A stretch of 45,396 nucleotides of DNA from Flavobacterium sp. (GTDB lineage: Bacteria > Bacteroidota > Bacteroidia > Flavobacteriales > Flavobacteriaceae): positions 1 through 45,396 of the forward strand of contig JAAXJD010000065.1 of NCBI GenBank assembly GCA_012270005.1, written 5' to 3'. The position numbers were made by a program, and so were the translations under genes. A model generated the notes under the pieces. It did no database searches and was not told where the DNA came from. It saw only the letters and a program-made list of their open reading frames with translations. Of the stretch, positions 15,825 through 23,966 are shown piece after piece (positions within the stretch are counted from its first letter, which is position 1; every line of letters starts with the position of its first letter).

Positions 15825-18251
15825 CTATTGTTTCAAAAGCTTTACGGTTTCTGTGCGTCCGGTGGTATCGGTAATTTTTACCAGGTATACCCCTTTGGCA
15901 AAGGTGTTTATGTCTATGTTTTCATTTGCTGTAACAGCCGTCTTTTTGCGTATAAGCTGGCCGTTAAGGCTAAAAATTTCCACGCTGCCGGATACCGTTA
16001 CCTTAAAGCCCGATGTTGCCGGGTTAGGGTACAGCAGTAGCGGTGTTGTGTTTTTAACCGTACCGGTAGATAACGTATCTGTAAGCTTAAATATTTTAAA
16101 GCCCAGCGCCGGAATGTTACCCGGATTAAGCCCTGCAAAGCCACCATCTGAGGTTACTTGCTGTTCTATAACCTCGGTATTGTTTAGCAGGTTAGTAAAC
16201 GCGTACGTACTAGGGGGTATGTTACCGTTAGCAAGTGTAAGTTGTGCATCGGTTATTGCCGTACCGCCCATGTTTACCACAACCAGTATGTTTTGCCCCT
16301 GGTACTGGCGTACAAAAGCAATAAGTGCTGCGTTAGATGCTGTTACCGGCAGGTAAGTACCCTGCCTAAGCGTTACTTCGTTGTTACGTATGCTTATCAG
16401 GTCGCGGTACAGGTTCCATAAAGAGCCTGTTGTGGTTTGCTGCGCGGCTACGTTTTTAGTAGTATAATCGGCATTAACACTGCGCCACGGGCTACCGGTA
16501 GTAAAGCCTGCGCCAGTGGTACCTGTCCACTGCATAGGGGTGCGTATGTTTTCATCGGGCTTAATACCCGTGATACCTATTTCTTCACCGTAGTAAATGT
16601 ATGGTATGCCGGGAAGGGTAAGCAATAGTGCCGCCGCCGCCTTAGCCTTATCGGTACTGTTGCCCAGCTGGCTCATAAGGCGGTTTTCGTCATGGTTGGT
16701 AAGGAACGTACCCCATTGTAAAAACGGATAGCTGCCCATAACCTCATTCATTTTGTTTATAAGACCTGTGGCGCTGCCTGTAGTAAGGCTGGTAATAATG
16801 TTGTCTGAAAGATCGAACTCAAAGCAGTAATCCAGCCCGTTGTTGTTAGTATATTGTTTTGCTACGCTGGTTACATCCCAGGCTTCGCCTACGGCAAAGG
16901 CATCGGGCTTAACCGATTTATAGTATGTGCGGAAATCACGCCAAAAGGCTATGGTCTGTGGGTCGTCCTGTACTACACCGGGGCTTTCGTACAGGTAGCG
17001 TACGGCATCCAGCCTAAAGCCATCGGCATCCATTTCGGTTAGCCAAAAAGAGGCAATGTCCTGAAATGCGGTATGCACGGCAGGGTTGTTATAATTTAAA
17101 TCAGGCATGCTGCTGGCAAAGGCTCCATAGTAATAACTGCCGTTTTGCAGGTACCACGGGTTAGCCGAAAACGGACCCAGTGTGCCCGGATTGGTATTAC
17201 TCCATACAAACCAGTTGCGGTAGCTGTTAGTAGTATTTGCTGCCGATTGTGTAAACCACGGGTGCTGGTTGCTGGTGTGGTTCATAACAAGGTCTATGAT
17301 TACCTTAATGCCGCGCTGGTGGCAGGCCGCTATAAGGGCTGCAAAATCTGCATTGGTGCCGTAGTCTTGCTCTACCGCCATATAATTGGTAACATCATAA
17401 CCGTGGTAGCTTGGCGATTCCATTATTGGCATAAGCCAAATTCCAGTAATGCCAAGATCGCTAGTGGTGTTAGGGTTGCCATCGTTAAGATAATCCAGTT
17501 TGCTTATAAGCCCCTGGATGTCGCCTTTACCATCGCCGTTACTGTCTTTAAAGCTGCGTACAAATACCTCGTAAAATACGCGGTCGTTCCACCAGTGGGT
17601 TTCCATAGGGTCTATACGTATAAGGTTGGTAAAGGTTTGGGTTGCGGTTTCTCCGGCAGCGTTAGTAATGGTAAGGGTAACGCTGTAGTTGCCCGGGGTA
17701 GCGTAGGTAACGTTAGGGTTTTGGGCTGTAGACGTAGCCGGTGTAGCACCCGGTAACGACCAAGACCATTGTACAGGCGTGCCCGATGAGGCATCGTTAA
17801 ACGTAATAACCTGACCTGGTTGTGCTATAAGTGCCGATGGTGTAACGTTTACCACAAGCGCGTTAGCTGGAATCTGGTCGTTGTACCAGTAGCTTACCAC
17901 GTCATTAGCCACGGCGGTATAGCTGCGGTTAGCACGACCCCCCGGAAACTCCTCTGTGCCGTTCCACTGGGCGTTTATACGGGTTTTAAACTGGTAGTTT
18001 GTACCCACGGTAAGTTGCAGGGTTCCGGTATAAATACGGTCGCCATCTGTATCGGTTAGTATTGTAGTAGGGCTGCCCCAGTTGTTAAAGCTGCCCGCAA
18101 TATCTACGGTTTGTGTAGATGGATTAAAGTTGCCCAGAGTAATCTGGTAACTCATGTTTACCCTGAATGCTACACTGGTGGTTTGGCTGTAGCCAATGGC
18201 AGCAGCCAGCAGTGCAAAATACAGGAAGATGTTTTTTGGAAATGTTTTCAT
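15825..18251 (-). CDS. GH13 alpha-amylase with N-terminal starch-binding-like and PKD domains, T9SS cargo
   Basis: The 808-residue secreted protein has a signal peptide (1-23) and a beta-sandwich module related to starch-binding domains (about 25-130, with DIAGSFNNWG). A PKD domain (about 137-213), the GH13 barrel (about 216-725) and a T9SS sorting domain (about 738-808, LYPNPATSGF...) follow. The GH13 catalytic residues are in place: nucleophile D415 (DGFRLDAVR), acid/base E456 (VGEAWD) and D521 (TNHDEN). It should be exported across the outer membrane and hydrolyse alpha-1,4-glucans at the cell surface, feeding SusCDE. It is the last gene of the minus-strand arm, downstream of a second T9SS amylase. 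Confidence 0.92.
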   Translation of the reverse strand: MKTFPKNIFLYFALLAAAIGYSQTTSVAFRVNMSYQITLGNFNPSTQTVDIAGSFNNWGSPTTILTDTDGDRIYTGTLQLTVGTNYQFKTRINAQWNGTEEFPGGRANRSYTAVANDVVSYWYNDQIPANALVVNVTPSALIAQPGQVITFNDASSGTPVQWSWSLPGATPATSTAQNPNVTYATPGNYSVTLTITNAAGETATQTFTNLIRIDPMETHWWNDRVFYEVFVRSFKDSNGDGKGDIQGLISKLDYLNDGNPNTTSDLGITGIWLMPIMESPSYHGYDVTNYMAVEQDYGTNADFAALIAACHQRGIKVIIDLVMNHTSNQHPWFTQSAANTTNSYRNWFVWSNTNPGTLGPFSANPWYLQNGSYYYGAFASSMPDLNYNNPAVHTAFQDIASFWLTEMDADGFRLDAVRYLYESPGVVQDDPQTIAFWRDFRTYYKSVKPDAFAVGEAWDVTSVAKQYTNNNGLDYCFEFDLSDNIITSLTTGSATGLINKMNEVMGSYPFLQWGTFLTNHDENRLMSQLGNSTDKAKAAAALLLTLPGIPYIYYGEEIGITGIKPDENIRTPMQWTGTTGAGFTTGSPWRSVNADYTTKNVAAQQTTTGSLWNLYRDLISIRNNEVTLRQGTYLPVTASNAALIAFVRQYQGQNILVVVNMGGTAITDAQLTLANGNIPPSTYAFTNLLNNTEVIEQQVTSDGGFAGLNPGNIPALGFKIFKLTDTLSTGTVKNTTPLLLYPNPATSGFKVTVSGSVEIFSLNGQLIRKKTAVTANENIDINTFAKGVYLVKITDTTGRTETVKLLKQ

Positions 18252-18275
18252 TCGGGGAAAATGGTTTATAACAAA

Positions 18276-18304
18276 AGGCTCCCCTTTAATAAAGGAAGCC
18301 CTTT
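18276..18304 (-). terminator. Weak hairpin between the two secreted amylase genes
   Basis: On the minus strand GGGCTTCCTTT and AAAGGGGAGCC can pair with one bulge, followed by TTTTG. It may lower readthrough into the last gene of the arm. Confidence 0.45.
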
Positions 18305-18340
18305 GCCTAACTAATACTTATTTAACTAACACAAATATAT

Positions 18341-21157
18341 TTATTCTTTTACCAGTTTAACGGTGCTTACGCGGTTAGTGGTATCGGTAATTTTTACCAG
18401 GTAAATACCTTTGCTCAGTCCGCTTACGTCAAAGCTGTTGCCGTTAGCGTTAGACCCGAAGGTTTTTACCAGCTGGCCTGTAAGGGCGTATACTTCGGCT
18501 TTGTTTACCGGTGTACTTACGTAGAACTGGTTTGTAGCAGGGTTAGGGTATAGTACAGAAGCAGTAAGCTGCTGTGGTGTTTGCGTACCCAGAGATCCTG
18601 GCTTGTTACCGTAAATCCTGAACTCACCCGGCTGTAGTGTTACCGTGCTTACGGTACTGGCTATGGTAGTGCCATCCATAAGGTTATACCAGTCGCCGGC
18701 TATAGAAAACGATGTGTTTACGGTTTGTGTACCGGTGCTAAAGTTAGCCAGTACAATTACCGCTTTAAGGTCGTTTTCGGTAAGGTTGTTGTTCCAGATG
18801 TCTATCCTTGGCGTAAGCGTACCCGACGCTATGGTAAACGTAGTGGTGTTAAACACCTCGTTGCTCATGCGCAGGTTTAGGATTTTCGCCCAGGTATCAT
18901 AGATAGCGGTACGGTTATCGTTAGTAGTATACCCTATAGCCGATGGTATAGGCTTAGGGTTAGTACGGCATGATGTATTGTAAGTACCGTTTTCGCAGTA
19001 GTTAAGGCCGTAATCGTATCCCAGTTCGCCAAACTGCCATAGCATTTTAGGACCCGGTACGGTAAATAGTAGTGCGCCTACCGCTTTTTGCCTTTCAAGG
19101 GCAGTAGCCAGTGTGCGTACGTTGTAGCTTCCGGCAGAGGCACCATATAGCAGGTTTTTGTACATAAGCCTTTCTTCGTCGTGGCTTTCGGCGTAGCCCA
19201 TTACCCTTGGGGCAGAGTAGCCGCGGTTTTCAAAATCCAGGTTGTTTATGTTGCTGTTGTCCTGGTAGCCCATGGTAAGCTGGTTAAACTGGCTGTTAAA
19301 GTTAGCCCATGGCATAATACCTTTGCCTTCGGCAATGCGGTAGTTAGCCCATTCTACTTCTTCGTTAGCGCTGCCGCCCACACCAAGGTGTTCAAAAATC
19401 ACATATTGGTTAGGGTCTACAGCCCACTGATAGTCGGCGTATTGCTTAAGGATAGCTACGCGGTCTGCCTGGTAGCCGTTAGTACAGGTATCGTCTGAAG
19501 CGGTACAGTTTTGTGTGAAACCTTTGGTAAGGTCCCACCTGAAACCGTCTATGTTAAACTCGTTAATCCAGTGCTCTACGGTACGTTTTACATAGTATTG
19601 TGTAAGGGCGCTTTGGTGGTTAAGGTCGCTACCTACGCTGTATGAGTGCCTTGCCACGGTGTTACAATATGGGTTTTCTGTAGAAGGGTCGCCAAAGCCG
19701 TCGCCATCTGCATCTGCTGCCCACATACGTGCCAACGGAGAGCGGCCGTATACGTGGTTAAGAGCTACGTCTAGTATTACCGCTATGCCGTTTTGGTGGC
19801 ACAGGTCTATAAAGGCTTTCATGCTTTGGGCAGTACCGTAAGACTTATCCGGAGCCATGTGGAACGCGGTGTTGTAACCCCAAGATATGTTTCCTTCAAA
19901 CTCCATAACCGGCATAAGCTCTATGGCGTTTACATGCAGGTTTTTAAGGTAGTCTATTTTAGCCGAAAGGTTATCCCAGGTTTTAGTAACGTCCCAGTCG
20001 CGGATTAGCGCTTCGTAAACGATTAGTTTTTCCTTAGCAGGGCGCTGGTAGTTTGTAGCCTGCCAGTTGTAAGCCTGCTGGCCCGTTTGTAGTACAGATA
20101 CTTCAAACTTTTGCCCGGCAGGGTATGCCGGTAGGTTAGGGTATACATCGCTGGTTATATACGGATCGTCAAAAGGAGATAGTACAAGGGTACTAAAAGG
20201 GTCGGCTGTTTTTACAAGCGCCTGGGTGCCGCTTAGCGGGGTTTGGTCTACTACCCAATACTGGTAGGTATAAATTTGCCCCGGTGTAAGGCCCTGTAGC
20301 TGTAACCAGAATTTACCGGTTGCAGGATCTTTTTTCATGGCATACGCGCTGGTAGGGGTGTAGTTGTTAAAGCTGCCCGCTACATAAACAAAGTCTTTAC
20401 CAGGCGCGTTTAGCACAAGGGTAGCTTTTGTATTATCGGCATCGTTATAAGTAATTCCGTCTACAACGCCAGATGGCATTGTTTGGCTCAGGATGCCAGG
20501 GTTTACCATAACGTCAAAACTCTTGGTAATTACATTTGTACCCATGGTAGCTACAAGGTCGTAGTGGGTGTTCTCTGTAATGTTACTATGGGTAAAGCTG
20601 TAAGAAGCTGTAGAGGCATTAGCGTTAATCTCGGTACCGTTAGCTTTAAGGCTGTAGCTTGCATTACCACCGGTATTGGTAGCTGCAATGTTAAGGCTTC
20701 CGCCCGAGTTTAATAATGTTGTACTGTTTTCTGCAGGGCTGGTTAATGTAACCTGAAAGGCACCTACGTTAACGAAGTAATCTGAACTTTGGGGTGAACC
20801 TGTAGCTGCCCTGAATACCACACATATTTGGGTTATGGTGCTGGTAGTAGGAACGCCAAAATAGGTGTAAAGATCTGGAGTAATATCCAGCTTATAGTTA
20901 GTGCCGCTTACAAGGGTAAGAGCCGGCTGGGTAGTGTTGTTACCCCATGAGCCTTTTACGTTTTGCCACTGTGCGCCATCTACGGTAAGGCCTATGTGGG
21001 CATAAATAGTACCTGTATAGGTAGCAAGTGGTGTGCCTGCCTTGTTAAAATTAAGGGTTATAGGGGCAGTAGGTATACCCGGAGATGGGGTAGTGGTTAC
21101 CTGTGCCTGAACCAAAACAGACAGGAACAATAAAATAAGTAAAGTAATCTTTTTCAT
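18341..21157 (-). CDS. Large secreted GH13 amylase, T9SS cargo
   Basis: The 938-residue protein has a signal peptide (1-18) and an N-terminal beta domain (about 25-135). An Ig-like module (about 137-220), a CBM48-like domain (about 225-325, with VAGSFNNYTP), a GH13 barrel (about 375-760) and a T9SS sorting domain (about 868-938) follow. Catalytic residues are nucleophile D542 (DGFRWDLTKG), acid/base E589 (YVIFEHLG) and D660 (AESHDEE). The CBM48 arrangement recalls branching and debranching enzymes, so activity toward branch points is possible; the exact linkage is not predictable. It is preceded by the susE terminator at 21179-21202, which should set its level relative to susCDE. Confidence 0.9.
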   Translation of the reverse strand: MKKITLLILLFLSVLVQAQVTTTPSPGIPTAPITLNFNKAGTPLATYTGTIYAHIGLTVDGAQWQNVKGSWGNNTTQPALTLVSGTNYKLDITPDLYTYFGVPTTSTITQICVVFRAATGSPQSSDYFVNVGAFQVTLTSPAENSTTLLNSGGSLNIAATNTGGNASYSLKANGTEINANASTASYSFTHSNITENTHYDLVATMGTNVITKSFDVMVNPGILSQTMPSGVVDGITYNDADNTKATLVLNAPGKDFVYVAGSFNNYTPTSAYAMKKDPATGKFWLQLQGLTPGQIYTYQYWVVDQTPLSGTQALVKTADPFSTLVLSPFDDPYITSDVYPNLPAYPAGQKFEVSVLQTGQQAYNWQATNYQRPAKEKLIVYEALIRDWDVTKTWDNLSAKIDYLKNLHVNAIELMPVMEFEGNISWGYNTAFHMAPDKSYGTAQSMKAFIDLCHQNGIAVILDVALNHVYGRSPLARMWAADADGDGFGDPSTENPYCNTVARHSYSVGSDLNHQSALTQYYVKRTVEHWINEFNIDGFRWDLTKGFTQNCTASDDTCTNGYQADRVAILKQYADYQWAVDPNQYVIFEHLGVGGSANEEVEWANYRIAEGKGIMPWANFNSQFNQLTMGYQDNSNINNLDFENRGYSAPRVMGYAESHDEERLMYKNLLYGASAGSYNVRTLATALERQKAVGALLFTVPGPKMLWQFGELGYDYGLNYCENGTYNTSCRTNPKPIPSAIGYTTNDNRTAIYDTWAKILNLRMSNEVFNTTTFTIASGTLTPRIDIWNNNLTENDLKAVIVLANFSTGTQTVNTSFSIAGDWYNLMDGTTIASTVSTVTLQPGEFRIYGNKPGSLGTQTPQQLTASVLYPNPATNQFYVSTPVNKAEVYALTGQLVKTFGSNANGNSFDVSGLSKGIYLVKITDTTNRVSTVKLVKE

Positions 21158-21178
21158 TGCTTCGATTTTTTATTAAAA

Positions 21179-21202
21179 GGGGGCTGCAAAAAAACAGCCC
21201 CC
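21179..21202 (-). terminator. Terminator between susE and the secreted amylases
   Basis: GGGGGCTG / CAGCCCCC form an 8-bp GC-rich stem, followed on the minus strand by TTTTAATAAAAAA. It divides the susCDE part of the arm from the two amylase genes and may cause partial termination. Confidence 0.8.
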
Positions 21203-21225
21203 GGGTTTTAATCTTATAACAGATA

Positions 21226-22323
21226 TTAGTTTATTGGAATAAACAGGTATCTTCCGTCAAGGTCGTTAAACCATACCTCGTAGTTACCTGCTGTATCTGC
21301 AGTTACAGGTATGTTAGGATCGCTTGCGTTAGCACCTTTTCCGGCAGGGAAGCTGTTTGCGCCCCAGCTGTTTGTCCATTGGTCATCTGCCCTGAACTTT
21401 GTTCCGCCCACACCAAGAGTTATGCTTGCAAGGTGCCATACGTGAGGGTTATCAGTAGAGTTTGTAAGGTTTGTATCGCTATCCCATCCAGTAGGTGTAG
21501 CATCGCCCAAGATACCAATGTTGTATGTTGGTGCCGCAGAAGCATCGTAAGGAGTAACGCTGTACGTGTTGTCAGCAGTGTTTACCGTAACAGTGTAGTA
21601 ACCTGCCGTAGCAATGTTTATTGGTGATGGATCGCTTCCTGTACCGTCGTTAAGGGCAAGAACACCGTCTGCACTAGAACCATATTGTGGATGCCAAGCG
21701 CCTTTAGTATTAAGGAATTTAAGGCCACCTGCTTTAAAGTATCCTGTAAAGTAGAATAGATCTTTGTTAGCGGCATCCCTAAATAGCGGTGTGTTACCGT
21801 TGTTGTTGCTCCAGCCGGCTTCTGTAGCGTCTCCTACCATGTACATTTGTTTAGGAGGCACAACGCCTGTAAACGGAGTTACGCTTATTTCTACCGAGTT
21901 ACTGTATATAACCTGGTCGCCCACGTGAGCTTTTACCCTTACATTAAATGTAGCAGGAACATCTGGAGTAGCGCCAAGTGCTGTAACAGCATCGTTAAGT
22001 ATGCCTCCTGTAATTGCAACCTGTGTAGTACCTACAGTGGTAGCAAATACGTATGGTGTATCAAAGTTTTGGCCTGCTACGTCTATTTCCAGGTCGTAGT
22101 TAGCTATAATGCCTTCGCCAAAGCTGGCTGCAGACCAAACAAAACGTTCTGCAGTAGCCTCTTCAGTTTCCTGGGTAAGAACGTATGAGTTACCTTCTTC
22201 CGGTGCAGATAGTACTACATTACCGCTGGCTTGTACCACTGGCCTGTTTTCTACATCGTCTGAATTACAAGATACGGCAAATATGGCCAGTATCGCTATG
22301 ATGGAATTTTTTATAGTTTTCAT
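21226..22323 (-). CDS. susE: SusE-like outer-membrane starch-binding lipoprotein
   Basis: The 365-residue lipoprotein (FAVSC, Cys19) has an N-terminal SusE domain (about 35-155) and two C-terminal SusE/SusF-type modules (about 158-260 and 268-365). The last module contains the signature GGTKFRADDQWTNSWGANSFPAG. This family displays starch-binding sites on the cell surface next to SusC and SusD and binds maltodextrin without cleaving it. It lies 33 nt after susD. The same module type is repeated in the secreted protein at 37188-38603, which suggests duplication inside this locus. Confidence 0.85.
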   Translation of the reverse strand: MKTIKNSIIAILAIFAVSCNSDDVENRPVVQASGNVVLSAPEEGNSYVLTQETEEATAERFVWSAASFGEGIIANYDLEIDVAGQNFDTPYVFATTVGTTQVAITGGILNDAVTALGATPDVPATFNVRVKAHVGDQVIYSNSVEISVTPFTGVVPPKQMYMVGDATEAGWSNNNGNTPLFRDAANKDLFYFTGYFKAGGLKFLNTKGAWHPQYGSSADGVLALNDGTGSDPSPINIATAGYYTVTVNTADNTYSVTPYDASAAPTYNIGILGDATPTGWDSDTNLTNSTDNPHVWHLASITLGVGGTKFRADDQWTNSWGANSFPAGKGANASDPNIPVTADTAGNYEVWFNDLDGRYLFIPIN

Positions 22324-22355
22324 GTTATTTTGAGCTAAAATCTTACGTTAAAATA

Positions 22356-23951
22356 TTAATATCCGGTGTTTTGTTGCAGTAATGGGTTAGCTGCTAACGC
22401 TGTTAATGGTATAGGGAATAATTTCCTGAAGCTAGGAGTAGGGCTACCATTTTTAGTATTGCCTTTCCACTCCCATACGTATGATCCACCTGTAAATTTG
22501 CCAAAACGGATAAGGTCTGTTCTGCGGTGTCCTTCCCAGTGTAGTTCACGGCCCCTTTCATCCAGGATGAAGTTAAGGTTAAGAGAACTTACATTAAATG
22601 CATTGCTGCCATAGGCACGCTGCCTAACAAGGTTTAGGTAGTTAACTCCCTGCGCTGTATTAGCGCCTGTTCTTGCAGCACACTCTGCATACATAAGGTA
22701 AGCATCTGCAAGCCTGAACATAGGGAAATCCGTATCTGCAAAAGTACCTGTAGCATCAGATCCCTGTGCACCTGCTGCTGTAACGTTTTTCCATTTTGCT
22801 ATGGCATAGCCATCAGAAAATGTAGATATATCGGCTATTTCGCGTTTTTGGCCGTTTGTATAGAAGTTAGCACGGTCATCCGGAGCACCGGCTTCAAACT
22901 TATCTACAAAATTAGCTGTAGTACGCACACCGCCCCATCCGCCGGCAACACCAAAGTCTGTAGGGTTCATGCTGCCACCTATAGGAGCATGTACAAGGAA
23001 GGTAGTACCACCATAGGTTTGGGTTTTAAGACCGTCAAACGCTATTGCAAATATTACTTCGTTTTGCGCGCCGTTACGGTCGTTATCTGCTAAAAACAGC
23101 TCATCATAATCGGTATGTAGCGAGTAGCCTGCACCAATAATGTTGTTTAGTGGTGTAAAGGCATCGTTAAACCTATCTGTACCTATGTATACCTGCGCAT
23201 TCATGTACAGTTTTGCTTCAAGCATCCATGCTGCTGCCCTGTCTGCCCTTGGGTAATCGTTTGTACGAGGCTCTTTTAATAGTGGCTCTATTTCTTTAAG
23301 CTCTTTTTCTACGAAATCAAATACCTCGCGGGTAGTAGCCTGTTCCGGTAAAAAGTAATCTGTAGGATCATTTTCTGTAACAAGGCCTACGCGTCCGCCA
23401 AAAAGGTCTATAAAATGCCAGTAGCTAAGCGCTCTTACAAACCGTGCTTATGCACGGTACAGCTGACTTTTTTCCTTTGCAGCGGCATCAAGGCCACGTG
23501 CAGCCAGTTTTTCATCTGTACTCTGCCTTAAAAACTCGTTACAGTTTTTAATTTCATAGTCTAAACGGCTCCAGGTAGCGCTGATAAAGTTATCGCCTGC
23601 AGACCAGGTTTGGTAATGGAAATCTTTAATAGTCTGGTCATTCCAGCCTATAACAGCTTCGTCTGTTGTAAGTTCCTGCATGTACCAAAGTCCGCGTATG
23701 TACTGGCTAAAACCTTCGTCTATACCAGATATGTCCGGAGAACCGGCAGGGCCTGTTTGCCCTGTGATGGCAAAGCCTGCATATAGTTTTGCAAGGGCTT
23801 GTGTATATCCTTCGGGAGTGCTGTACAGCTCATCTGCGGTAGGCAGCGATGCTGTGGCAGGGTCTGACTGATCCAGCTCGTTAAGGCACGAGGTCAGCGA
23901 AAGCGACGCCAATAGCAGTCCTGTAAAAAGTTTAATATTAAAATTTTTCAT
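22356..23951 (-). pseudogene. susD: SusD-like starch-binding lipoprotein gene with one in-frame stop
   Basis: SusD is the lid-like surface glycan-binding lipoprotein of the SusCD importer. The frame runs for 532 codons, the normal family length, from MKNFNIKLF with lipobox LTSC (Cys22) to the end NPLLQQNTGY. It is interrupted once, by TAA at 23448-23450, between SQLYRA and ARFVRALSYWHF. Homologues have Glu at this point, so one G-to-T change (GAA to TAA) explains it. There is no frameshift and both halves are well conserved. The stop lies in the loop of a perfect 7-bp inverted repeat (23441-23458). The truncated product would be 167 residues and non-functional. It could be a recent null mutation or a sequencing error. 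It lies 15 nt after susC. Confidence 0.88.
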
Positions 23952-23966
23952 AGTGCGGTCAATTTT

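Noticed and set aside
23225..23448. Programmed frameshift or two separate genes in susD
   Set aside because: Both parts are in the same frame with continuous SusD similarity, so a single nonsense codon explains the split.
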